Source of the DNA: Linanthus parryae
Taxonomy: Eukaryota > Streptophyta > Magnoliopsida > Ericales > Polemoniaceae
Assembly: GCA_023055425.1 (NCBI GenBank)
Contig: JALGPY010000009.1
Location: 33,523,275 to 33,587,274, forward strand
Direction of reading: 5' to 3'
DNA: 64,000 nt
Below the pieces are notes generated by a model. It did not search any database and had not been told where the DNA came from. It saw nothing but the letters and a program-made list of their open reading frames with translations. The translations under genes were made by a program, and so were the position numbers. Position 1 is the first letter of the stretch, and each line of letters opens with the position of its first letter. This document shows positions 10,562-21,402 of the stretch, in pieces.

Positions 10562-10569
10562 TATATATA
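10562..10569 (+). promoter_or_regulatory. Candidate internal promoter (TATA box) for the third ORF
   Basis: TATATATA in the context gcctatatatactg lies 83 bp after the last dyad and about 305 bp before the third-ORF ATG. The LTR promoter has its dyad array 84 bp before its TATA box. The matching layout is the main argument for a real promoter; a CT-rich leader (ctctctctctag) follows. Confidence 0.55.
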
Positions 10570-10716
10570 CTGTACGGATGACAGTGACTCATTTTCACAC
10601 AAGTCTTCCAGTTTTCAACTCTCTCTCTAGAAAATTCTCTCTGCCCTAGCAACCGCCAGAGCAGTCTGCCGCCAGCAGCCTCCGAACCACCGCAGGACCA
10701 CCAGAAGGTCAGGAAC

Positions 10717-10727
10717 AGTGTGGGGGT
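10717..10727 (+). other. Internal polypurine-tract-like motif 1
   Basis: AGTGTGGGGGT, identical to the core of the true 3' polypurine tract at 13874-13884, lies 147 bp before the third-ORF ATG. It could prime additional plus-strand synthesis. Confidence 0.6.
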
Positions 10728-10873
10728 GGTCCAACTCATCCGATCCAAACACCAACAGATCCACTTCAGAGAGAAATTTCCAGATCTGTACCCGTAAGAT
10801 TCACTCCGGGTATCCAGGTTCTATCTTTTCATTCTCTTTGAATATTTTCAATTTTTACTGTTTGCATCTTGAA

Positions 10874-12547
10874 ATGGAGGAGGATCAACCTTACATGAGG
10901 CCGGATAGGGCAATTGCACCTTTGAATATCATCGACTGCCGATTGCTTAGGGCTAACCATTTCTGCGACCATAGGTTTGTTAACATGGAGGCTCACCGTT
11001 TCTTTCTGCAAGACAAAAAGATTCGGTATGACATACCTGCTGAGAGGACTTTTCCCCGTGATAGAATAGCAATGGGGGATGAACTGTTCAACTATACTGG
11101 GCAGGATCATTTTGGGGATTTGTTTACTGGGTTTACCAATCTGCAGGTCAGTTCTGTGCTGGCTAAGGAGATTTACAGCAATCTCCAGCAGTGCATGAAC
11201 AGTGAAGCCCAGTCAATTGACTGGATTTACTGCAGAAAGAGATGGATTCGAATCACCCCAGAGAGTATCCGAGAGAGTCTGGGTCTGGAGTTAGTGTTGG
11301 ATGACTGTCAGTTTCAGGAACTGAGACGTCATCCATCTGAGCAGTTGAGTGAGCAGATCTTGACCACCCTGTGTGCTGGTGTACCCGGCGCTGCTTGGTA
11401 CCACCCTGAAAGGAGTCCGTCCTACCGGAAACTTCCGTCGACCTACCTGATTCGAGAGGCGAGATGGTGGACAGAGTGGGTGAACAACAGAGTTGTGGGT
11501 ATAAAACACTTTACCCACATTGATTATAATATTGCCCTGCTTGTTTACTGTCTGATGGCCTGTGAGCCTGTGAGCCTCCCGGAGATTATTTGTGAGTTTT
11601 TCCGGGAACGGAGAGAGACTCATAGCAAGAAGGGTTTGGGTCTCCTGGGGATGTTAACAAAAATGGCACAGGACTATCTGGTGGTAATTCCTGGCGACCT
11701 GAGAGATATTCGACCAATTCAGGTTCGAAAGTACAAGAACATGAGATGTGCGCTACATGAGGCCGTGCACGGGCCTCCTGAATATGTCCAAGTGGATGAT
11801 GATGATGATGTTCCACCTCAGGGTGGGGGTGTTGGCATGCCACCACCACCTCCTCCCGGTGATGGGGGTTTACCAGCCTTACCAGGTCCCTTCCCACTAC
11901 CCCGATCTGCCAGTTCCAGCGAACACAGGCAGGCCGACCCTGACTTGGGGCAGTCCAGCAGAGGGGCCAGGCGCAGCTCTTTTGGGCGCCTGGAGAGGAC
12001 TGAGCATGAGGAGTGGGTCAGAAAGAAAATTAAGGCCCAAGAAAAAGTACAGAACTACCTGGTAAGGACGGTCAAGAAAATGGCCAGGGGTCTTGGCAAA
12101 TTGTTCAAGACCCAGAAGCATATCTACCACGCTCACACAGCCGCCATGAGAGCTCATGAGTCGGCACTTGCTGAAATTCAGAGCAACATGCGTGGTAAGC
12201 GGTTTAATTTTCCGGACCGCTATTCGAGTGATAATTGTCCAAGCTGGACAATGGAGGATAGCCGGCCATATGATAGCTTCTCTGGCCATGACCCCACACC
12301 GAGCCCTGAACATGCAGACAGTGTAGGTGACCCCGGCAGACCCGGTACCCAGTACCCACCTAGGAGAGAGCATGCAGACCCAGGGGCCAGTAGTGCCCAT
12401 CCCGGTGCCAGCCACGCTGGTACCGGTGCCGCAGCACGCCATGCTGCGAGGAAACGCGCCAGAGGGCGAACCCCTTCACCATCTCCCGAGCCGACTGACC
12501 AGTCTACTCCGGAGAACACAGATTCGAGTTACCGACCAGATCAGTAG
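10874..12547 (+). CDS. Element B third ORF (Athila env-position, putative plant transposon protein)
   Basis: An uninterrupted frame of 557 codons from ATG 10874. The frame is open upstream to 10718, but those codons look like leader. Residues 1-270 resemble the putative plant transposon protein domain found after pol in Athila-type elements (for example KRWIRITPESIRESLGLE). Then follow an Asp run (VDDDDDVPPQ), a Pro-rich stretch (PPPPPPGDGG), a charged part around RKKIKAQEKVQ and a basic end (ARKRARGR). I see no clear signal peptide or convincing membrane anchor, so an envelope role is doubtful; nuclear or DNA-binding activity is possible. Confidence 0.75.
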   Translation: MEEDQPYMRPDRAIAPLNIIDCRLLRANHFCDHRFVNMEAHRFFLQDKKIRYDIPAERTFPRDRIAMGDELFNYTGQDHFGDLFTGFTNLQVSSVLAKEIYSNLQQCMNSEAQSIDWIYCRKRWIRITPESIRESLGLELVLDDCQFQELRRHPSEQLSEQILTTLCAGVPGAAWYHPERSPSYRKLPSTYLIREARWWTEWVNNRVVGIKHFTHIDYNIALLVYCLMACEPVSLPEIICEFFRERRETHSKKGLGLLGMLTKMAQDYLVVIPGDLRDIRPIQVRKYKNMRCALHEAVHGPPEYVQVDDDDDVPPQGGGVGMPPPPPPGDGGLPALPGPFPLPRSASSSEHRQADPDLGQSSRGARRSSFGRLERTEHEEWVRKKIKAQEKVQNYLVRTVKKMARGLGKLFKTQKHIYHAHTAAMRAHESALAEIQSNMRGKRFNFPDRYSSDNCPSWTMEDSRPYDSFSGHDPTPSPEHADSVGDPGRPGTQYPPRREHADPGASSAHPGASHAGTGAAARHAARKRARGRTPSPSPEPTDQSTPENTDSSYRPDQ

Positions 12548-12570
12548 AGTCGCGAGGACGCGCCACCTCT

Positions 12571-12586
12571 AGTGTGGGGGTGGGGA
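12571..12586 (+). other. Internal polypurine-tract-like motif 2
   Basis: AGTGTGGGGGTGGGGA lies 24 bp after the third-ORF stop. With the motif at 10717 it brackets the third ORF. The true tract next to the 3' LTR has the same core. Confidence 0.6.
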
Positions 12587-13869
12587 ATCGTGTCCTCCTG
12601 CATAGCCATGTCAGCATATTTTTGTCAATTTTATTTTTTATTTTATTTTCATTTTTTTTGAGTCAGCACGTTTTTTATGTTGAGTCGACCCACCAACCTT
12701 TCTGACCTTGCATGATTATAAAAAAAAAAAATGATGAAATGAAAAATAAAAATAAAACAATAATAATAAATAGGGAAAATTAATAAAAATTTTTTTTTTT
12801 TTGAGAAAGGGCAACTTAGGACCTAGAAACTGAAGAGAGTCCAATGAAAGAGCTTATGAGAGTAGGAAGCACCGTAGCAGGGATACTTCAAATTTTAGTA
12901 TTTTGTGCACAATTCTCACGACAGGCTATCCCGGGTATTCAGGAATGTGGAAAGTAGATAACAGGCATACTTTTGACTTCTCTAGTGCGCTAGGCAGATT
13001 TGGTCTTTAGATAGTTGAATATTCTGTTTCCCGTGGAAACTGGTGGACTCTTGGAATCTGGGGTGGACCTTCGTGTAGAGTCGGTTTTATGTGGTACAAA
13101 TCTGTAGCCTAAGCGAAGTTGGAGAATGTACACCACCATCCCTTAAGGTGGTTCCAAGAGAAAATCCTAAAAAGCCCGCACTCTTAACACTCTACTGCAC
13201 AGTTGTAAAAAACAGAGGGGATTATGAAAAAAAAAAAGAAAGAAAAAAAAAATAATAAATAAATGATATTTTGCGCTTAAAGGAGAAAAAACATAATGTG
13301 CTTCCATTCACATGGAAAATTTGGATTCAATCCAATTTAGAGCTTAAGAGAGAAATTAAAGTCAAGCCGTATTACACAGGAGTTGTGTCTCCCAGCAATG
13401 GGACAATTTGCAAATCAAACGCAATAACGGCTAAGAGGGTCTGAAAACCTCAAATGACTTGGCGAAGAAAAATTATCTGTTGACTAGAGATGCCTGGACC
13501 CTCTAAGTCGAAAGACGTGCTTTATCTTGGATGGTTTGGTGGATGTTTGGGGATACCTTAGTGAGTCTGTGCATAGGATCAGTTTATATCATTTCTTGCT
13601 GCGTGTTGTGGAATTTCGAAATGAGCTTGTGAGGATTTGATGATTTCAGTTTATGATAGAGAGGTTGCCCAATTTCAGAAAATAAATATATAAAAAAAAA
13701 AAAATTGCTGAGTCTTGAGTCAGTTTGTGTATATTCTGTATCTGAGTCAGTCGTCTATTGAGTGTTTTGGTCTGTGTCTTGAATCTGTGAAAGAGGGGAA
13801 GTATGCAATTAAAGTATGCAAAAATGGGTCTGCAAGGCAGTATGCAAGGGTCTGCTCGGGACGAGCAGA
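12587..13869 (+). other. Element B non-coding region before the 3' LTR
   Basis: About 1.28 kb without a credible ORF. It contains A-rich low-complexity tracts near 12720-12800, 13225-13260 and 13690-13705, and otherwise unique AT-rich sequence. Long 3' untranslated regions are usual in Athila-type elements. Confidence 0.7.
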
Positions 13870-13888
13870 GGTTAGTGTGGGGGTATTT
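13870..13888 (+). other. Element B 3' polypurine tract
   Basis: GGTTAGTGTGGGGGTATT directly abuts the 3' LTR start TGACAGCTTG at 13889. It is the plus-strand primer of reverse transcription. Confidence 0.85.
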
Positions 13889-15639
13889 TGACAGCTTGAA
13901 AATGTATTAGTCTGGGACATCTTTTTACCATTGGTTTTAACCCTGTGAGAGTTGAGTTTGGCCATTTTCAGCTTATTTTCCACCTGATACGAGGCAGAGA
14001 TTTATAGATCATGATTGCAAAATTTGAGTAATTTTATGCATACTTTTGTTTGTTGGATATGATCGCGGGTGCGTGTTATGATGTGCAGGTAACAGGTGCC
14101 GAAAAATGCATGAGATTAACTTGGATGGGAGGCAGCGTGTCAGGAAAGCTGAGCAGAAAAAGAGGAAAAAATGCTAAGTGGTGCGTTCAAACGCAGGAGT
14201 TGCGTTCAAACGCACAAGACGGGAGCAGCAGGAAAATGACAGGAAATTGGCTAAGTCCTGCGTTCAGACGCAGGCAGTCTGCGTTCAAACGCAGGGGGTC
14301 AGAGGCCGAAGTGCTGAAAAATTAAGGGGTGCGTTCAAACGCACTTCTTGCGTTCAAACGCAGGACTCAACACTCAAGAGAAGAAACGGCCAAGGGGTGC
14401 GTTCAAACGCAGAGGAGCTGCGTTCAAACGCATGGGTCCAGGAGCCAGAAGAGGAAAAAGGAAAAAACGGCTAAGGCCTGCGTTCAAACGCAGAAGGTGT
14501 GCGTTCAGACGCACTGCGTTTGAACGCAGGAAGTGTGCGTTCGAACGCACAGAAGGTTTCCAGAAGCTTCCAGGACGGGTCTTTTCGAGGGTAAAACAGG
14601 AATTTCGTGCATCAGTTTTGGAGACTGTGGCAGTATAAAAGGAGGTGTCCCAGCACTGAATTAGGGTTACGCATACACACTCACAGCTATCATCATCATC
14701 AGCAGCCAGTTTCACAGCAGCCAGGAGTTGGAGCAGAGCAGGATTGGAGCAGTTTTCCAGTATTTTTAGAAAATAACTAGTTTGATCTTTTCTCTCTTTA
14801 TGAAACGTTGTTTTTAAATAATGCAAGCTAGCTAGACCTTTTGCCTAGGTTCTTGGTGAACCTAGGGTTTATGAATTCAGCAGACTTGGTTGTTTTGATT
14901 TTCAGATGCATGGCTAGCTAAGTCTTAATGCAGGATGGTTTGTTTATTATTCTGTCTTTGATTTTATTTACATACATGAATGGCTTGATCACCCAGGAGT
15001 GTTACAGACAGGATCTGGTGCGCGAGAGTGACCAGTGAAAGTTAGGAAGAAAAGACAGGATTTAGTACTCTGCCTTGATGGACCGAGAGGTGAAAAGAAT
15101 CAGGGGACTAGCCCAGAAGCATTAGACCAACTGTTAGACGTTTAGGGGGAGACCGAGAGGAGAATCTGTAACCCTAGCAGACTTAGAACGAACCTGCAGA
15201 TTTAGGTGGACCGAGAGGACCCGAAAATCTGCAGTCGAGTGATAAGTACATGAGACCGAGAGGAGATTGTACTATTGGTATGCTGGCATAAACAAAACAA
15301 CTGTGTGTTTCTGAAATCGAATATACTATGGACGCTGGAGAGTAACCCTAGGGGATCCTGGAACCTAGATTTTTAGAATTATCGACTTTTACAACTACAA
15401 CAATTTCTGCAAAATATTCAACAGAAAAATAAAATAAGCTTTGTTACTGTTTTTATTTATTACAATTTAGTAGAGTCAAATCCCAGACTTTCCTCCTTTT
15501 TACAACTTTGTGCCTAATTCTAATTCTAATTAGCAATAACTTAAACTGTTCTCGTGGGTTCGACAACCAGAGTCACAATTACATACTCTATATTACTTGA
15601 TCGTACACTTGCGAAAAAGCAGATAGGTTTACGCTGTCA
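13889..15639 (+). repeat. Element B 3' LTR
   Basis: 1751 bp, the same length as the 5' LTR, with about 11 substitutions seen by eye (for example near 14056, 14114, 14143 and 14388). The dyad array is repeated at 14182-14549 with identical spacing and the TATA box lies at 14634. The LTR is followed at once by the GGACG duplication. Confidence 0.95.
14182..14549 (+). repeat. Paired 14-bp dyad array in the 3' LTR (12 copies)
   Basis: Same twelve copies and six pairs as at 2725-3092, shifted by 11,457 bp. One variant copy differs by a base between the LTRs (tgcattcagacgca in the 5' LTR, tgcgttcagacgca in the 3' LTR). Confidence 0.93.
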
Positions 15640-15644
15640 GGACG
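15640..15644. repeat. Target site duplication GGACG, right copy
   Basis: Second copy of GGACG; element A's gag reading frame resumes here in phase with the part ending at 2431. Confidence 0.93.
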
Positions 15645-17761
15645 CCCTGACAGCAGACATGCAGACAACCAAAACGTCACTGCGCGCTTTGGAAGTACAA
15701 ATGGGGAAGTTAGCACAGCAGCTAACAGAGAGACAACCAGGAAACCTACCCTCGAATACAGTAAATAATCCACGGGCTCAGATCAATGCTATCGCCACTC
15801 GGAGTGGATTGGCACTGCAGGATCCACCGTATCCTAGCCACGCTCGCGCAGAAAATTCGAAAGAAGTAGAACGCAACTTGTAGGGCCAGGATAACAGCAC
15901 AGTCGACCGCCCCCAGCCAAAGGGCTCGGTTGAGCAGGATGCAGTGCAGAACGAGACAGATGAAGAAACGGTACCTGTCTCCAAGGAGGTGCCATACCCC
16001 TTGAGGACACGAAAGAGGGACGACAGCAAGGACTACGCCAGGTTTCTCGAGATGTTCAAACAGCTGCAGATCAACATACCTTTTGCCGAGGCTTTGGCTA
16101 AGATGCCCACTTACGCCAAATTCCTCAAGGACATCTTGTATGGGAGGAGGCGGATGAGCGATTTCGAGACCATAAACCTGAAGACAGAAGTGAGCAACTG
16201 TGTGAAGAATGGGCTACCAATGAAGAGAAAGGATCCTGGCAGTTTTGTTATACCGGTCACCCTAGGTAACGCTTACACAGGAAAGGCTCTGTGTGACCTA
16301 GGGGCCAGCATCAACCTGATGCCATTGACGATTTTCAAGAGTTTGAAAGTCGGTGAACCCCGACCCACCAGAATCATGCTGCAGATGGCAGACAGGTCCG
16401 TAAAACAGGCTTATCGGGTTATCTATGATATTCTGGTCAAAGTCGGCGAGCTGATTTTTTCGACAGATTTCGTCATCCTGGACATGGAGGCAGGGGAGGT
16501 ACCGCTCATACTCGGCATGCCGTTTTTGGCCACAGGCGAAGCTATGATAAACTTCAAGAGCGGGGAGCTGACCATGCAGATTAACGAGGACAAGGTGAAA
16601 TTCAACATTTTCAAAAATCTGCAACTGCCGAATTACTACGTTCACGAGGATATCTTTTCCATAGACGTGGTTGACGAAGGCTGGGAAAACGAGGAGATGG
16701 ACCATGCAGATTAACGAGGAAACGGGGAAGAAAAGGAGAAGACTCGGTGCGAGCACGCCATGAGAGCTGAGGACCGGACCACTTTTCACCGGGACGAAGA
16801 CAGCGGGCAAAAGATGATTCTGGTCCCGTCACTCAAGGAGCCACCCGCACTGGAGCTGAAACCGCTCCCGAGCCATCTCAGGTATGCGTATATTGGTAAT
16901 AATAGTACTCTGCCCGTAATTGTTTCGTCTCGTTTATCTCAGGAACAGGAGCAGAAACTGCTGGAGGTATTGCGAGAGCATAAGGAAGCAATCACCTGGA
17001 CGATTGCAGATATCAAGGGGATCAGCCCCTCCTATTGCATGCACAAGATCCGAATTGAAGAAGGCAAGACGCCGGTGATTCAGCCCCAGCGGCGACTGAA
17101 TCCGAACATGAAGGACGTTGTGCGAAAAGAGGTCATGAAGTGGCTGGAAGCGGGAATCATATACCCCATATCTGACAGCACTTGGATCAGCCCGGTCCAG
17201 TGCGTGCCCAAAAAGGGGGGTATTACGGTGGTGCAGAATATGACCAGGAGCAGATTGCGCAGCGCACCGTTACAGGCTGGCGGATCTGTATGGACTATCG
17301 GAGGCTAAACGACGCAACACTGAAAGACCACTTCCCGTTATCATTCATGGACCAGATGCTGGATCGGCTCGCCCACCACGCCTATTACTGTTTTCTGGAC
17401 GGGTACTCCGGGTACAACCAAATTTGCATAGCCCCGGAAGATCAGGAAAAGACAACGTTCACCTGCCCGTACGGTACGTTCGCATTCCGGCGCATGCCGT
17501 TCGGGTTGTGTAACGCTCCAGCCACGTTCCAGAGATGCATGATGGCGATATTTTCCGACATGATCGAGAAAAATCTGGAGGTCCTTATGTACGACTTTTC
17601 ACTATTCGGGTACAGTTTCGATGACTGCCTGCACCATCTGGGTCAGGTTCTGGTCCGATGCAAAAGGCGAATTTGGTGCTCAATTGGGAAAAGTGTCACT
17701 TTATGGTCACCGAGAGGATCGTGCTGGGTCACAGAATTTCCAGCAAGGGACTCGATGTGGA
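15640..17761 (+). pseudogene. Element A gag end, protease and reverse transcriptase, broken
   Basis: Continuation of element A. Gag's end runs to an in-frame TAG at 15881-15883, and the same frame then stays open through protease (DLGASINLMP near 16300-16325) to a TAA at 16712. A 20-bp string at 16571-16590 is repeated at 16701-16720 and brings in that stop. Reverse transcriptase begins near 16760; a base is missing near 17239 and another near 17660, each shifting the frame. The catalytic motif reads LMYDF where element B has FMDDF, so the enzyme would be inactive. The gene is cut at 17761 by element C; RNase H and integrase are absent. Confidence 0.88.
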
Positions 17762-20528
17762 TGACGCGAATTACTAGCGCGTATTACGCAAGCGCACGGT
17801 CAAGTAGTAAGAGTGGAGTATTTTTAGGACCCCAGGTTGTCGAACCCTCGAGGACAATCTCGTAACAGGTTTATATTTAACAATTTAGAGTAGTTCACTA
17901 GGTAACCGGAATAAAAAGTGATAATTTGTGGTGTTGCCACCCCCAAACAAGTGGCTATAATAAAGTCAGAAATAAATAATAAACTGGAATTAAGAAGAAT
18001 TCTTAATCAATTAACGGAGAGGACTAGGCAATCTCGTTGATCACCTAGGGTTGTAAACGATTTCCGGATTATCTGAGCAACACGTTAACTATATTCTAAT
18101 TAAGCCGGGTAACAGCGCTGACTATCTCCTATCGGTCTCAAGTCATTCTACTTCACGGTAGAATACAATCTCCTATCGGTCTCATGTGTCTACCGGTCCG
18201 TTCTAGTAGGCTAACGACATGCACGACAACGGGTCCTGTCGGTCCACCGTTGCACGAAACCGTCGAATCTCACCTACCGAATCTACCCACGTTTGGCCAA
18301 TCCTAACACGTCTCTTCTCAGTCTCAGTGATACGGGATTGATGTTCAAGTTCTCTACACAATTAGGTTGAGTCACTGTCGTGCACTCATCTAATTAGCTA
18401 GCACGTCCGGGTAGCTACTCCATTCGTACTAAAGATTAAGCATAGAACAAGAACAATTGAATAAAAATAAGCTAACTTTAAGCATGAATCAACTATTGAG
18501 TGAAACCCTAGTTCTTGAACCCTAGTTTTATCTCCTATTCGTGTCACTCAATTAGGATTACTAACATAAACAAGAATCTAGAATTGATTCAAAAGTTGAA
18601 ATCAATAAATCATGAAGCAAAGATCGAATCCGGAAAATATTCATCGTTTACATGAACCCTAGGATCTCAAATCGAGATGCCTAGCAAAAGTGTTTAGCTA
18701 CTCATAGTTGAATAAGCAAAAACAAAGAGTTTCTCCATTAATATTGACTAAGAGAGAGAGTAGAAGAAATCAAACGCAAGAAGCTTCAATGGTGGCTCTG
18801 TCTTCTCCGTCTCCTCCTTCTTCTCCCGTTGAATGGCTCTTTTTTTTTTGCGTAGAATGAATGTCTCTAATTAATTGTTGTTGTCTATTAATTATTCCCT
18901 AACCTAGGTTTAGGAAATAAGTCATACAAAACTACGTAGTTTTTAACAAATACACGCCTCTTCTTTTTTTTTCTTCCTTCCGTCTGATTTTGCACGCCTC
19001 AGGAGATCGAAGGATCATCTTTCTGGTCGTGCGATCTCTTCTCAGATCGCATGATCTAAAAGATGATCCTGCAAAACAGTAGGTTTTCAATTTACTTGCT
19101 TCAAAATTCGACTAAGTATTGGCTTCTCTTCACTTGGTCGCACGATCTCAGCAATATGATCGTGTGATCAGCTTCTTTTTCTTCCTCCTCTTCTCTGTTT
19201 CTTCAGCGTTGTTTCGCCTCTGTTGCTTGCTGCACTGCCTTCTCTGTTTTCAACCACGGTTGTCTCTGATCTTTGCTCTGTTCTGTGGTTCTTAGGTCAC
19301 GGTGGTGAAGGTGGGTAGTTGATCAGAGGGCTTCAGTGATTCAGCCTCTGTTCTGCGCTTTTCTTCAGCTTCTTTCTCCGCTGCTCTGTTTTGCTTCGTG
19401 GGTTTCTGATCTGCTGTGAATGGCGCTGCTTCCTTCTCTTCTTGTGGTTCTCTGCGGGGTTTTGCTTTCCTTCTTCTCTTCGATTGCTGGCTGCCTCTGT
19501 ATTGATGCTTGCTGGGTTGATTTTTGATCGGTAATCGGAGAAAAGGCCATGGCGATTTAGTTCGGTTATGGACTGGGTTTCAGGGATTGGCTGCTGATTT
19601 CGGGTGGTGATTGGTGGCTGCAGGTGCAGCTGCTGTGAAGATGGAGGTGGTGATTGGTTATGGAGGATAGGAGGTTGGATGTAGGTTTGATAATGGTGGT
19701 CATGGTGGTTTGTGGTGATGGTTATGGAGGATAGGAGGCCATTGTTGTGGGTTTTGATTGTAGGCAGTGAAGTTGGTGGTTATGAGGTGAATCAGGGGCT
19801 GGTTTTGGGGTAAAGGCAGGTTGGTACATGGTGGTTTTGTTGGGATCAATTGGGTGAAGGCAAAGTGTTGGTTAAGGAGGGTTGAAGTGGTGATTTAGGT
19901 AGCAGTTTTGGCCGTGGTTGTGGGTGCTATTTCAGTTGGCTGGTAGCAGGTTAGTTGTGGATGGAATAGGTGATAGGTTTATGAATTGGTAGGGGCTCTG
20001 GGTCTGGTTTTGTTAGCAAGGCAGTAGCTGAGATGATTAATGGTGGATGGTAGGTAAATGGAAGAAAGGGAGGTAATGTTGGTGGTTGAATTGTTGCAGC
20101 AGTTTGTTTTTGTTTGTGCAATTGGTGGTTATTGTAGGTTGAAGGCAGTGAGTTAGAGGCAGAATGGTGGCGTTTGGTAGCAGCTGTAAGCTTCTCTTCT
20201 CCTCTATTTTATTCGCTTGCAACTCTTCTCTTCTCAACTCTTGGCTACGCTCATGAGCTTCTTCAATTCCGAAGTTCGTTTTCATCCCCGTTTCACGCTC
20301 CTGAGCCTCCGGTACCTGTGTCACACACAACTACAAATACCGAATGATCAAATGTGATACAAACATCTCAAATACACTAGAAAACGCCCGGACTAATCAA
20401 ATAAGCAAAAATAACTCAAGTAGTCACATATTTCAAGATCAAAGCTTATTTCTCATGTATTTTGCACGGAAATCACACAAAACGGTAGGAATTCAACTGT
20501 AAATGTAACACCGTAAACGGAGTTATCA
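17762..20528 (-). repeat. Element C 3' LTR (2767 bp)
   Basis: On the minus strand it begins TGATAACTCCG at 20528 and ends CGCGTCA at 17762. The first 720 bp in plus coordinates match 25623-26343. It contains GATC-N4-GATC dyads at 19005-19169, a G/T-rich stretch at about 19600-20170 with the phrase ggttatggaggataggagg twice (about 19657 and 19720), and a CT-rich part around 18770-18840. No protein gene seen. Confidence 0.88.
19005..19169 (-). repeat. GATC-N4-GATC dyads in element C LTR
   Basis: Five 12-bp dyads lie at 19005-19016, 19025-19036, 19045-19056, 19136-19147 and 19158-19169, with arms GATC or GGTC around four bases that usually include CG. Starts are 20, 20, 91 and 22 bp apart. The layout recalls element B's paired dyads, with an unrelated sequence. 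Confidence 0.7.
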
Positions 20529-20545
20529 AATACCCCCACACTACC
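20529..20545 (-). other. Element C 3' polypurine tract
   Basis: On the minus strand GGTAGTGTGGGGGTATT abuts the 3' LTR start. Its core equals element B's tract. Confidence 0.85.
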
Positions 20546-21391
20546 TTTTTGCGCGTCCCGAGCAAAATCAAAAACATCCTCAAGCTACAATCTTTCGATC
20601 CACCGTTTTGCATACGTTTTACTAGCCATGTGACACAAACAACGCACACACACACGACTATGCAATCTACATGCTCTATACAATGCAACTCGATTATAAT
20701 ACAATGCAAATACTGAAACAACACAAATATTTTTTTTCTTTTTCTTTAGTGATCGGGCAATCTCAAAAAGTAAACCGGCAAGTCATAAGGCTCTCATATT
20801 CCCTCGGAAGTTCTATAACTTTGGTGATCGGTAGAACTTGCGGCCAGTTTCGTTAGACAGAACGGGCACGAACACAAAATATGCTGCTTCCGCACACTCA
20901 TCAAACGTATCCCTAGCACTTACCTTCCGAGCTATTTATCCACGGGTTAAATTGCTGACGGTTTAGGACGGGTAGGATAGGATATTTATAAGCGTAGTCC
21001 TAGACGTCATGATCTAACTCACAAAACCCAATTCTCACACTCCCTCACCAAAATCCAAGGAACCACACCGAATCTCACTATTCCGGCCCTCATTCCCTCA
21101 ATCTTGGTGCAACGCCGTTCTCGCGGCCACAAATGTGAAGAAGTTATCTCGAACAATAGCTAATCTCCCCGGTCTTCAATTTCAAGCTTGCTCCTTTATT
21201 CCCTTCCAATTTCACTTTCACTTTCTAATTTACTTTCTTTTTTCTTTCTTTTTTTTTTCATTTCCACACAATAACATTAAGCACATGAAGCCGACAATAC
21301 GATAGTAATATCCGAGGAGATCAATTATCAGAATCAGATAACATGGGGGTGGAATGTGTCAAATTAGTGATATAATAACATATATGTCGAC

Positions 21392-21402
21392 ACCCCCACA
21401 CT
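21392..21402 (-). other. Element C internal polypurine-like motif
   Basis: AGTGTGGGGGT on the minus strand, the same core as the terminal tract at 20532-20542. Confidence 0.6.

Larger units (their letters stand above)
2432..15639 (+). mobile_element. Element B: full-length Athila-like LTR retrotransposon
   Basis: A 13,208-bp element inserted in element A's gag. It has two 1751-bp LTRs, a tRNA-Asp primer site, gag-protease-RT-RNase H-integrase, a long region with a dyad array, a third ORF, a polypurine tract and a 5-bp target duplication. I counted about 11 substitutions between the LTRs (about 99.4% identity), so the insertion is recent. The protease motif DLGAS, the tRNA-Asp primer, the third ORF after pol and the AGTGTGGGGGT tract fit the Athila branch. 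Gag carries a frameshift and pol a stop codon, so this copy is probably not autonomous. Confidence 0.95.

Noticed and set aside
10794..10873. Possible intron (GTAAGAT donor at about 10794) before the third-ORF ATG
   Set aside because: No convincing acceptor before the ATG; noted only as an alternative leader structure.
19365..20330. Minus-strand ORFs of 61 and 97 codons in element C's LTR
   Set aside because: Composition follows the G/T-rich repeat tract; no conservation with other Athila-like LTRs.
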